The translations under genes were made by a program, and so were the position numbers. Positions 16,805 through 25,107 of a stretch of 64,000 bases of DNA are shown here, piece by piece (position 1 is the first letter of the stretch; each line of letters begins with the position of its first letter). Source of the stretch: Ancylomarina sp963977525 (GTDB lineage Bacteria; Bacteroidota; Bacteroidia; Bacteroidales; Marinifilaceae); contig CAXBPC010000006.1 in assembly GCA_963977525.1 (NCBI GenBank), positions 62,001 to 126,000 of the forward strand, written 5' to 3'. The notes beneath the pieces were generated by a model that saw only the letters and a program-made list of their open reading frames with translations, did no database searches and was not told the origin of the DNA.

Positions 16805-16968
16805 GCCAACTGGACTTGCAAGTGAGGCCGCTAGGTTCTGGGGATGCCAACTTGCATTACAGGTGAGACCGCTGGGTTCTGGGGATGCCAACTTGCATTG
16901 CAGGTGAGACCGCTGGGTTCTGGGGATGCCAACTTGTATTGCAGGTGAGACCACCGGATTCCAGGGAT
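16805..16968. repeat. 41-bp tandem repeat, four units
   Basis: Units begin at 16805, 16846, 16887 and 16928 with GCCAACTTG and contain CAGGTGAGACCGCTGGG; the middle two are nearly identical and the outer two diverged. A partial, degraded unit precedes at about 16780. The array is noticeably richer in G and C than its surroundings. 41 is not a multiple of three, and the frames through it read as repeated peptides only by chance, so it is not treated as coding. It lies in the 315-bp convergent gap between two genes. Confidence 0.9.
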
Positions 16969-17026
16969 TACAGATATCTATTAAACCCTGATGAAATCAG
17001 TGCAAACAACATATTATCCTATACTT

Positions 17027-17062
17027 AGAGCTCTCAGACAATTAATCTGAGAGCTCTTTTTA
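17027..17062. terminator. Bidirectional terminator between convergent genes
   Basis: Perfect 12-bp stem AGAGCTCTCAGA (17027-17038) / TCTGAGAGCTCT (17046-17057), 7-base loop, followed by TTTTTATT on +. It separates the M56 gene from the minus-strand gene ending at 17063. Confidence 0.9.
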
Positions 17063-18607
17063 TTATTTATTTTTTCTAGCTTTTTCCATAATCACATCCT
17101 GCACAGGTCGTTTCTCAATTTTTGAATCTAACCAAGATATTAAATCCAGATATAGAAAAGCACGCTTTTCGAATGGATCATTCACCCATTGCATTAAATC
17201 TCGCCTCGATTTGATGAACTCCTCTTTCAACTGATCAGGGCTAATTCCACTTAATCGTCGAATAAAACGAAGAATATATTTTTGAACTTCTTGCAAATCC
17301 TCCATCTTAACCAAAAAGCGATAAGTTGATCTAATTTGATAATCTAAATGATCGGTGTGCTCTAATTCATAATGACTAATCAAATTCAAGATACGTGCAA
17401 AACAATGGATATCTGTCCTTAGTGACGTATCTTTTTGCTCAATAATTCTATTCAAAAACTTTATAGCTTCTCGGTATTCTCCACATCCAAAATAAAGACA
17501 GGCTATTTTGTAGTAGAAAACTAAATTCCGATGCTTATCTAAACTGTATTTATTGGCTTCAATGAAGTTTTCAATTTGTGGAACAATAGCAGTACCATCC
17601 TTAAACTGCCCTTCCATAAAATATTGGTTTATTTGGTGCATATAAGAAAACTGCTGTTGCAAAATTGAAAGGTTGGAATTCGCTTTTACATACTCTTCAT
17701 TCTCTAGATTCTTTAAAATCGTCAAACTCTTCTTAAACTTACTAAGATGATTGGTATAGAATAAAGCTACCAATACATTATTAAGAGCTTTCAGATACAA
17801 ATCACACTGGCTTGTAATCAAATCAGGATTCATCTGGAATAAATCAACCCATTTTTGAGCATACTTATAACACATTAAAAAGTCCTGAATAATCAAGTAA
17901 TACCAAACATACGACTGAAATAAATAAAGCTTTTCGTAGAAACTCAACTTAGTCATATCCACCTCGCGAATATTGGCATTAAAGAATTCACTAACCATCA
18001 AAAGATCCTTATCGTTTCGCGCATACCCAACCTTAAGGTATAAAGCATACAAACGAATCGACATATTTGAGAAATAAATAGTTCCACCCATCTCATGATT
18101 AAGCCCTACAGATTCTGCAGTAATTTCATCGGCTCTAGTCTCAATACTTTTAGTCACATATTGAGATTCAATAAGTTTTTCAAATTCCACAATCTCAAGG
18201 TGAAGTAACTTTCTCTCATATTTCTGAGCTAAAACCTTACTCTTTTCTAACATTTTCAGGCTCTGCTGATACAAGCCTTTATTGTATAAAACCTTGGCAT
18301 GATCAATCTGTTCACGAATACTTATCGTGACATCATGATTAACCTGAGTCAATCTCAAACTTGTTAATAGTTGCTTATAAAGGTGAGCCTTTAAGTTTGG
18401 AAGTTGAGATAGTTTGATATCCTTAGCTCGTTTAAGTATGAGTTCTTCCTTATAAATTTCCATTTTATCGATAGAATCGAAAACTTGGATGAATTTACTC
18501 TCTTTCCCGCTCCCTATACGATTTGCGTAAAGTTTAAAATTCCTTTTTTCCGACTTAGTCATCGATTTAATAAGCTGAAATAAGGGTTCTATTTGATGCT
18601 TAGACAT
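17063..18607 (-). CDS. Hypothetical helical-repeat (TPR-like) protein
   Basis: A 514-residue cytoplasmic protein without signal peptide or membrane segment. It is almost entirely predicted helix, with repeated aromatic/leucine pairs such as VLYNKGLYQQSLKMLEKSK and CLYFGCGEYREAIKFLNRI, spaced like tetratricopeptide repeats. The N-terminus (LFQLIKSMTKSEKRNFKLY) is distinctive and similar proteins of about 500 residues occur across Bacteroidota, but I know of no assigned function. A scaffold or regulatory role is a guess. It is a single gene flanked by a terminator at its 3' end. Confidence 0.8.
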   Translation of the reverse strand: MSKHQIEPLFQLIKSMTKSEKRNFKLYANRIGSGKESKFIQVFDSIDKMEIYKEELILKRAKDIKLSQLPNLKAHLYKQLLTSLRLTQVNHDVTISIREQIDHAKVLYNKGLYQQSLKMLEKSKVLAQKYERKLLHLEIVEFEKLIESQYVTKSIETRADEITAESVGLNHEMGGTIYFSNMSIRLYALYLKVGYARNDKDLLMVSEFFNANIREVDMTKLSFYEKLYLFQSYVWYYLIIQDFLMCYKYAQKWVDLFQMNPDLITSQCDLYLKALNNVLVALFYTNHLSKFKKSLTILKNLENEEYVKANSNLSILQQQFSYMHQINQYFMEGQFKDGTAIVPQIENFIEANKYSLDKHRNLVFYYKIACLYFGCGEYREAIKFLNRIIEQKDTSLRTDIHCFARILNLISHYELEHTDHLDYQIRSTYRFLVKMEDLQEVQKYILRFIRRLSGISPDQLKEEFIKSRRDLMQWVNDPFEKRAFLYLDLISWLDSKIEKRPVQDVIMEKARKNK

Positions 18608-18763
18608 AGTAGGTTTTTTTCCGTATCTAATTAATAAACAAGTTATTTATCACACAAATGAACTTTGAACTTCGGAGATATCACAAAAAAATGATTTTCC
18701 AGAGCCTAAGCTATGTGCTACTTTCATGCCGTTTTCAAATTAACACAGTAAGCAACATAGGAT

Positions 18764-19084
18764 ATGCGTTCAAATGTAGTAAAATTCGACAAACTTGATT
18801 TAACGAATGAGATTGAATCTAATTCAATCAACTTAAGTCAAAAGCAATCTCTTAATAAAATGATACTAGATAAACTCTCTGTTATTCTAGGTCAGGATAT
18901 AAATAAGGGTTTAAAAATGCTTGAACAATTTACCAGCAAAGAAGAAATGGTCACCTTTAGATCTGAGCTTGAAACTCAGATCTCATCAAAACAAAAGGTC
19001 GCTTATCAATCTATAAGTAATAATGGGCGCCTTAATAACCTAAAGTCTTGTTTTGAAGGTCTTCCTGCTGACAGTATATTATAA
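18764..19084 (+). CDS. Small hypothetical protein
   Basis: A 106-residue soluble, serine/asparagine/lysine-rich protein with no recognised domain, signal peptide or membrane segment. Predicted mainly helical (KMILDKLSVILGQDINKGLKM). It stands alone between two minus-strand genes, and codon use is in line with the neighbourhood. Function unknown; it could also be a spurious frame, though 106 codons without a stop in such AT-rich DNA favours a real gene. Confidence 0.55.
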   Translation: MRSNVVKFDKLDLTNEIESNSINLSQKQSLNKMILDKLSVILGQDINKGLKMLEQFTSKEEMVTFRSELETQISSKQKVAYQSISNNGRLNNLKSCFEGLPADSIL

Positions 19085-19397
19085 TTATTTAAGATAAAAA
19101 TAAATCTATTTTTAAACTTATTCTTTTGATTAAATAGCTAGAAGTCAAAAAACAAAGAATTCAATTTATAACGATGATTTATTTTGGTTTAGAACTGTTT
19201 AAATGGAGTTCTCTTTATTTAAACGTCTAATTATTAACCAAATCTGAGGAATACTAAGTTGTGAGGATAGTGAATTAATTGCTTCGTAGGGTCAATTTGA
19301 TACAATTGTGAATCATCCCTTCTGTTAGAATTAGTAGTTTATTTCTGAAGCATTATTTATTTATCTGATCACTTAGATTCTTCAAGGTTTACTCCTT
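19085..19397. other. 313-bp non-coding gap
   Basis: AT-rich sequence without a supported gene, tandem repeat or clear terminator hairpin. It receives the 3' ends of a plus-strand small gene and the minus-strand TonB receptor gene. Confidence 0.5.
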
Positions 19398-21881
19398 CTA
19401 GAACCCAACCTTCAAAAACAACCTCACAGAAAAAGGTGTCGTTTTCTCATTGACACTTAGTATTGTTTCTTGTCCTATTTTAACCTGTTCCGATTCGAAA
19501 TAGTTTATATTTTCCTTATCAAACACATTTAGGAACATCAAGCCAAATTCAGTTTTAATTTTCTTAGGCTTCATTTTATAGATAATAGAAGCATCCAAGC
19601 GGCTATAGTTTGGTTCTGACTCAATCTTGTTTTGAAGTAGGTTATAACTTGGAAAGCCCGATCCCCATATATAATTGGTAGAACAATAAAAACGACCAAT
19701 ATTTACCAAGCCAGCAATTTTCAATTCGTGAGTTTGATCATGAAGAGCTCTTTGAAATGTCTTAACTTGTCCATACTCAAACTTCTCTTCGGTTCTACCA
19801 AGTGTATAGGCTAGCCAAAAGGCATGTTTATTTATCGTCTTCTTTACATACAAATCAAGCCCATTAGTCTGACTCTTACCAATTGTAATCCCTTCGGTTG
19901 TTCTAGTTCTAAAATAACGTGTATGACCTTTTGTATACTTGTGATAAGCTTCAATACTCATCGTAAAATCTTCTTTATGGAAAGATGTTCCAAAAACTAA
20001 ATGCTGAGAATTTAAGACAGGTATTGTTTTATTATCAGCACCCACCCAAAAATTACGTTTATTATCCTCATCATCCCAAATTATACTACGACTCATAAAT
20101 TGTCGATAAATTCCCCATCCTGAATTCACAGATAATGATGGTGACAATTTATAGCTCAATGAAAATCGAGGATCAATATAGATTTTTTCGATTAGAGTTG
20201 GGTAATTCAAGTTAAGTCCAATTTTTGCAAATAAGTTTTTATTGAAAGAAATCTTATTCTGTAAAAACCCACTCAACCTGCCCAAATCAGACTCATAATT
20301 CATTAGGCTCACACCAAGTGTATCTTCAGAATATTCAATTTTATTATACAAATAAGTCAGCCCAGTTTGAACAAGAATTTTCTTTGACAGATTAAAATCA
20401 TGTTTCATGCCAGCTTTATATTCAACAATCTTGGTATTCCTCTCATCTTTGCGGCGTACCTCTGTCTCTTTATTTCTTATCCTATAAATATCAACTAAAT
20501 TAGTGAGAGACGAATTTAATCCCGAGCTAGTCGCAAAAAATTCACTTTGCCCTCCTTTACTCCACTGCTTATTATAAATTATCGCAGCTCCAAACTGATC
20601 CGTTTCCTCGCTCTTATTCTTGCGAACTTGATTGTATCTTCCTTCTGTAAAGCCATAATCATATTCATTAGTCCCTTGAAGTAAACTTACATGAAAGGTA
20701 TTTCCTTTATTTCCAGAATAGGAATATTTCAGATTCATATCCCTAAATTTGTAATTAGGAGTTAGAACAATATTAGGAGCTTGCTGTGAATCATTTTGAG
20801 AATTAGTAACCGTTGGTGTCACCGACTCTTTTTCATATAGATTATAATAAGTTTGTCTATATGCAGCAATTAATGAGGATTTCTTAGACAAAGGCAATTC
20901 TAAAGATGCATTAGCAGTTACATTGCTCAACACTAAATTAAAGGCTGCCTTATTCTTATTACCATTTTTTCCAGTAATATTTACGAAGCCTCCTACTCTA
21001 CCATCATATCGAGAATCGTATCCGCCTTTTTCAACATCAATATGTTTCGCCATAAGAGGGTTAATATCCCCAATGTCTTGATAAGAATTCTTTAATCCCC
21101 AAAGGGTTATTTTATCGAATAAAACTTGAGTTTCTCCATCGTAAGAACCCCAAATAATTACTCTATCAGATTGCTCATTTGAGGCTGCAATGCCCGGCTG
21201 CATTCGTAAAAGTTCAAAGACCGAATTATCACCATTCCCTGGCAAGAAGTTTACAATTTTATGATTCAAGCTGATATTACCGACTTCATTCCCCAACTTA
21301 ATGAAATTCTGAACCATTCTATCTGACACGATAACTTCTGGTAAGTTTGACTTTGCAGGATGGAGATAAAGTCTATGATTTTCACTTGGATTTAGGACAG
21401 TGTCCAGAATAAAATAACCCAAGTGTGAGGCTTGCAAATGAAGATCTTCATCTTCCTCAGAGGTAAATGAAAAGCCACCACTCATATCGCTAACTTGGGG
21501 AATATTATTAATCGCTAAATGCGAATAAGGCAAACTTTCTTTTGTTTCAAGATCATAAAGATTCCCTCTTAAATAATATTTCTGTTTTCTATTGTGTGGA
21601 TAAATAAGAAAAACCCCATCTGTAAATTGATATTCAAGTGAGGTATTTATTAATAAGTATTTTATCGCTTCTTCTATCTTGGGGAAAGTTCTTTCGGTAG
21701 TTATAATAATGGTTGAAAGCAGCTGGTCATTAAAAGAAAATTGCACAGCGTACCTATCTCTTAAATCAATTAGAACATGATTTAAGCTTTGTTGTTTCGC
21801 CTTGACTTTAATTTCTTGAGAATAAGAAACTAACCTTATCGTGAAAACTAACGAAAGTAGAATTACAATTTTTAATCTCAC
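19398..21881 (-). CDS. TonB-dependent outer-membrane transducer with STN domain
   Basis: An 827-residue outer-membrane receptor. Order of parts: signal peptide (1-21), secretin/TonB short N-terminal domain at about 25-90 (LRDRYAVQFSFNDQLL), a carboxypeptidase-regulatory-like beta domain at about 105-180, a plug domain from about 195 (VFELLRMQPGIAASNEQSDR), and a beta-barrel ending with an aromatic C-terminus VRLFLKVGF. An STN domain with adjacent fecR and sigma-factor genes defines a FecA-type transducer: ligand binding outside signals through the anti-sigma factor. It overlaps fecR by 4 bases. The ligand is unknown; no SusD-like partner is encoded next to it. Confidence 0.93.
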   Translation of the reverse strand: MRLKIVILLSLVFTIRLVSYSQEIKVKAKQQSLNHVLIDLRDRYAVQFSFNDQLLSTIIITTERTFPKIEEAIKYLLINTSLEYQFTDGVFLIYPHNRKQKYYLRGNLYDLETKESLPYSHLAINNIPQVSDMSGGFSFTSEEDEDLHLQASHLGYFILDTVLNPSENHRLYLHPAKSNLPEVIVSDRMVQNFIKLGNEVGNISLNHKIVNFLPGNGDNSVFELLRMQPGIAASNEQSDRVIIWGSYDGETQVLFDKITLWGLKNSYQDIGDINPLMAKHIDVEKGGYDSRYDGRVGGFVNITGKNGNKNKAAFNLVLSNVTANASLELPLSKKSSLIAAYRQTYYNLYEKESVTPTVTNSQNDSQQAPNIVLTPNYKFRDMNLKYSYSGNKGNTFHVSLLQGTNEYDYGFTEGRYNQVRKNKSEETDQFGAAIIYNKQWSKGGQSEFFATSSGLNSSLTNLVDIYRIRNKETEVRRKDERNTKIVEYKAGMKHDFNLSKKILVQTGLTYLYNKIEYSEDTLGVSLMNYESDLGRLSGFLQNKISFNKNLFAKIGLNLNYPTLIEKIYIDPRFSLSYKLSPSLSVNSGWGIYRQFMSRSIIWDDEDNKRNFWVGADNKTIPVLNSQHLVFGTSFHKEDFTMSIEAYHKYTKGHTRYFRTRTTEGITIGKSQTNGLDLYVKKTINKHAFWLAYTLGRTEEKFEYGQVKTFQRALHDQTHELKIAGLVNIGRFYCSTNYIWGSGFPSYNLLQNKIESEPNYSRLDASIIYKMKPKKIKTEFGLMFLNVFDKENINYFESEQVKIGQETILSVNEKTTPFSVRLFLKVGF

Positions 21882-22750
21882 TTAGCTTGTTTTGAACCAA
21901 CAATATATTTTTTCGATGAAACTTTTGAATATTCAAGTCCTAAAGGCAAACAAACTAGGTTCAATACTTCATCAACTGAATTACTCTTTTTGAAGTTACC
22001 TGTATAAGGAATTTTAGGCAAATCTTTCTTTTCAATTCGAATATCATATTGCAATTCAATTTCCTCAAACACCTGCCTAATTGGTGTTGCTGTAAAAAAG
22101 AATATATGATTACGCCACATCGTTTTCTCCTTCGTATTTATTCCAGATTTCAAGTCAATCTTTCCATTTCTGTTAATCGAAGCAAAATCTTTAGGATATA
22201 AAACCACTTCATCCTGAGTTATTTTAGAAAGGACCTTAACCTTTCCCGTAAAACAGGTCACTTTATAAGTATTCTTTCTTGTGTTAATATTAAAACTCGT
22301 TCCCAATATACTTGTAGAACCTGAACGAGAAACGATATCAAAACGATTCCCTTTACTAATATTAAAAAATGCCTCACCTTCGAATTCTACTTTGCGCGAA
22401 AATCGCCACCAATAAGGGTGATAAGTCAAACTTGAGTTTGCATTGAGTTCAACTCTACTTTGATCTGGCAAAAACACAGCCAAATGTTCTCCTTTAGGAC
22501 AATATGCGCTCTCTGTGTAAAATCTCATGAATGCCATACTTGCAATTAAAAGTAATACACTTGCAGCAATAGAATACATCAACCAATTAGGTTTAATTTT
22601 CCGAGCTGGCTTTGGAGAATCTTCAAGCTCAGAAAACATCTCAGTCCAAATCTCATCTTTCGATTTAGAATAAGGCGATTCAATCTCAGGTAAGGAATTA
22701 GAAAATTCCTCGTCAGAATATTGATCCATATTTTTTAAGTCAAGACTCAT
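21878..22750 (-). CDS. FecR-family anti-sigma factor
   Basis: A 290-residue inner-membrane protein: cytoplasmic N-terminus, a membrane segment at about 56-78, then a periplasmic FecR domain (FLPDQSRVELNANSSLTYHP, VEFEGEAFFNIS, TCFTGKVKVLS). The C-terminal domain of Bacteroidota FecR proteins follows (PIRQVFEEIELQYDIRI, KSNSVDEVLNLVCLPLGLEY). It transmits the signal from the receptor to the sigma factor encoded 18 bases upstream. The cytoplasmic part is longer than usual and acidic. Confidence 0.93.
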   Translation of the reverse strand: MSLDLKNMDQYSDEEFSNSLPEIESPYSKSKDEIWTEMFSELEDSPKPARKIKPNWLMYSIAASVLLLIASMAFMRFYTESAYCPKGEHLAVFLPDQSRVELNANSSLTYHPYWWRFSRKVEFEGEAFFNISKGNRFDIVSRSGSTSILGTSFNINTRKNTYKVTCFTGKVKVLSKITQDEVVLYPKDFASINRNGKIDLKSGINTKEKTMWRNHIFFFTATPIRQVFEEIELQYDIRIEKKDLPKIPYTGNFKKSNSVDEVLNLVCLPLGLEYSKVSSKKYIVGSKQAK

Positions 22751-22768
22751 GAGAATTATATCGGTTGA

Positions 22769-23269
22769 TTAATTTAAAATTGTTTCGTTTTTCAATGCTT
22801 TCTTCAAAAACTGAAGTGCATGCTTCATTCGTTTTTCAACTGCTTTCACAGATAAGTTTAATCGTTCTGCAATTTCAGCGTATTTGTACCCTTCATTCCT
22901 ACTCATCAAAAAAACTACTCTTTGCTTTTCGGATAACTGAGTTAAAGCAAATTCATATCTGCGATTCAACTCCTTGTATTCCAAGATCTTTTCTGGTGAT
23001 TCAGTTTCATCATATTGCTTGGTATTAGCAATATAACTTTGAGCGACGAGATCTTTCCTGTATTTAGATATAAAAAGATCATTTGCAATTTTATAAAGCA
23101 AGGCTTTAACTGGTGGGTCTTTAAAACTGTCACGCTTTTCCCATACTCGCATGAAACACTCCTGTGCAATATCAGTCGCTAACTCAGCATTTCTCGATCG
23201 GAAATACAAATAGTTACGAATAGCATCGAAATACGTATCGAAAAGATATTTAAAATGTTCTTTATCCAA
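22769..23269 (-). CDS. ECF-type RNA polymerase sigma factor (FecI-like)
   Basis: A 166-residue sigma-70 family protein with sigma region 2 (YFDAIRNYLYFRSRNAELAT, DIAQECFMRVWEKRD) and region 4 (LTQLSEKQRVVFLMSRNEGY, KYAEIAERLNLSVKAVEKRM). Genes in the order sigma factor, fecR and STN receptor are the standard cell-surface signalling locus of Bacteroidota. Its target promoters probably include this locus. Confidence 0.95.
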   Translation of the reverse strand: MDKEHFKYLFDTYFDAIRNYLYFRSRNAELATDIAQECFMRVWEKRDSFKDPPVKALLYKIANDLFISKYRKDLVAQSYIANTKQYDETESPEKILEYKELNRRYEFALTQLSEKQRVVFLMSRNEGYKYAEIAERLNLSVKAVEKRMKHALQFLKKALKNETILN

Positions 23270-23346
23270 GACAGTGTGAAAATATGGTTCCCTTAAATTT
23301 AATTCATTTTTTAGATAAAAACTGAAATTGAGTCATTATCTGTAAT

Positions 23347-23384
23347 TGGAATAGTAATTAGCAAACTTGCCAATCACTATTCCA
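23347..23384. other. Hairpin between the lipoprotein gene and the sigma-factor gene
   Basis: TGGAATAGT pairs with ACTATTCCA (23376-23384), and an inner TTAGCAA/TTGCCAA helix extends it. There is a short T-run on the plus strand but none on the minus strand, in which both neighbouring genes are read. It may be a weak terminator or a processing/attenuation structure separating the lipoprotein message from the sigma-factor message. Confidence 0.5.
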
Positions 23385-23396
23385 TTTTACCCCAAC

Positions 23397-24311
23397 TTAT
23401 TTCTTTCCATGTCTATGCTTACCAAGAGTAATCTCCTCTTCACCATCTACAGTCGTTTTTATTGCTTTATCATCACAAGTTCCATCTCCAAAATCAACTC
23501 TAGCAAACTCATCTCCATTCTGAGAATAAACAACAACTCCACTTACAATATATTTACATGTTCCTAATCTTAATAAGTGATCTTCAATCTCCTTCTTGAA
23601 TTCATTATTTTCAGAATCTACGAATACATCTTGTCCTGTAATATGAATCTTATCGTCAGCTCTATCATAGCTTGTATCTAGACCTTCAACCCATTCTTTC
23701 GTTTTACTCCCTACGCATGATACTTCTGTTTCGTCAACAAATGTAAAGTTCAAATCATACTCATGATCAAACTTTCTAGAAACACCAGTTTCGCCAGAAA
23801 ATACAACTTTCTTATAACCTGCTATACCAATAGAGTCAACTTTAAAATCCTGGTAAGTAATTTCTCTCATTGCACCGTCAGTTCTTGGAGGAGCAGATAC
23901 TACAATTGTAACAATTCCACTTATAATTCTACCATTCCTCAAAATAATCCCATCACCATAATCAATTGTAATAGTTTTAGGAAAGCCATCATTATCTCCA
24001 TCGACAACAGTTACTTCTGGTCCCATATCATCTTTATAACAACGCCATCTTCTATATAGCTCAACTAAGTTTCTCAGGCGGTATCCATAAGCACCAGACT
24101 TAACAGTACTTTCTTCCAAAGAAAACATATCACTTTCGTAATCTGCCTCAGTCATAACATTCGAAATGGCAACTTCAGTATCAATAACCGACGCCACATC
24201 AACTATACTAATTTCATCTTCGCCGATTAACTTCACATTATCATCAGATTTATCACATGACGTAAACGTAAAGCCTAATCCTAATAAAAAAACAAATAAT
24301 AACTTTTTCAT
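23397..24311 (-). CDS. Predicted lipoprotein of unknown function
   Basis: Starting at the ATG at 24311 gives a clean lipoprotein signal, MKKLLFVFLLGLGFTFTSC, with the lipidated cysteine at residue 19; an upstream ATG at 24338 would add nine residues in front and is less likely. The mature part of about 285 residues is acidic, with segments such as TITIDYGDGIILRNGRI and VDFGDGTCDDKAIKTTVDG that suggest beta-sheet repeats, and ends in a His/Lys-rich GKHRHGKK. It is read in the same direction as the sigma/fecR/receptor genes 127 bases downstream and may be a surface-exposed partner or target of that system. No family was recognised with confidence. Confidence 0.75.
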   Translation of the reverse strand: MKKLLFVFLLGLGFTFTSCDKSDDNVKLIGEDEISIVDVASVIDTEVAISNVMTEADYESDMFSLEESTVKSGAYGYRLRNLVELYRRWRCYKDDMGPEVTVVDGDNDGFPKTITIDYGDGIILRNGRIISGIVTIVVSAPPRTDGAMREITYQDFKVDSIGIAGYKKVVFSGETGVSRKFDHEYDLNFTFVDETEVSCVGSKTKEWVEGLDTSYDRADDKIHITGQDVFVDSENNEFKKEIEDHLLRLGTCKYIVSGVVVYSQNGDEFARVDFGDGTCDDKAIKTTVDGEEEITLGKHRHGKK

Positions 24312-24621
24312 GATATAGATTTTATGTGTTAAACTCATTTTATTTCTGAAAGACGACTCTTTAATCCTTCTTCTACATGTATACCGTACAAGCCAACTTC
24401 TACCCTACCTTTTATTCTGAAAAATTTACTAATCTGTAATCATTAATAATTAAACTCCCCTATTTCATAAGTGCTTGGAATAATAGTCAGGTTTATTCAA
24501 CACTTCATCAACATCATTGATCCATTCATATAAAAAAGGAAATTCTTGGGTTACTTTTCCTCTCTATTAGGAATTAAGTAGATGAAAGGAGTTGTTTCAT
24601 GTTGATTAAAAAGAAGGATAA

Positions 24622-24804
24622 GTGAAGGAAAGGAAATTAAAAAAAGCTCAATTTTATTCAATATTGGGTTTCAGTATTATTGCACTTGGCGTGTTGGTAC
24701 AATTTTATTCAAACAATATAAACTATACATACTCATTGTTGATAATAGGATCATGCATTTGCATTTTTGCATTGATAAAAGCCATTAAAAATTTCAAAAA
24801 ATAA
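24622..24804 (+). CDS. Possible small membrane protein
   Basis: A 60-residue frame starting with GTG. It has a lysine-rich N-terminus and two predicted membrane segments (FYSILGFSIIALGVLVQFY and a second one ending in CICIFALIKAI), then a basic tail. There is no ATG in frame and no recognised family. It stands alone. Hydrophobic pattern and basic ends look like a genuine small protein, but the non-ATG start keeps confidence low. Confidence 0.4.
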   Translation: MKERKLKKAQFYSILGFSIIALGVLVQFYSNNINYTYSLLIIGSCICIFALIKAIKNFKK

Positions 24805-24818
24805 GTATTTCAATAAAT

Positions 24819-24863
24819 TTAACCGAGATCGAAATCCATATTTCGGTATTCTTTCTTGGTTAA
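24819..24863. other. Nested inverted repeats after the small membrane-protein frame
   Basis: Outer pair TTAACC (24819-24824) / GGTTAA (24858-24863) encloses a 6-bp stem CGAAAT-CCAT-ATTTCG (24830-24845). It may act as a terminator for the small gene although no long T-run follows. Confidence 0.4.
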
Positions 24864-24990
24864 ATAGTTAAGCTCTATTCATCAAACAGCAGATCGAATT
24901 AAAAACACCTACCTAAAGAATACCTCTTCCCAACCTTAATATTTCTCTATCACAATTCGCATTCCCTTTATTATAAACCCCTTACCCACC

Positions 24991-25020
24991 TTGCCTAATC
25001 CAAGGAATTGAATATCTTTG
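24991..25020 (+). promoter_or_regulatory. Promoter of lepA
   Basis: TTG (24991-24993), 19 bases, then TATCTTTG (25013-25020). This fits the Bacteroidota TTG-N19-TAnnTTTG promoter pattern well. The lepA ATG is 88 bases downstream. Confidence 0.65.
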
Positions 25021-25107
25021 TTGATTGATTGAGAAGCTCCGTAAATGAAGTTGAATAAGTTGAAAAGCGGTAGGAGTTTCAAGCATTATATAATTTGATT
25101 TTTGAAG

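Noticed and set aside
16661..16954. Open frame of 97 codons on the minus strand across the 41-bp repeats
   Set aside because: Its repeated peptide follows from the DNA repeat; the unit is not a multiple of three and the frame overlaps the end of the M56 gene.
24311..24338. Upstream ATG for the lipoprotein gene
   Set aside because: It would put nine residues in front of a perfect lipoprotein signal; the second ATG is preferred.
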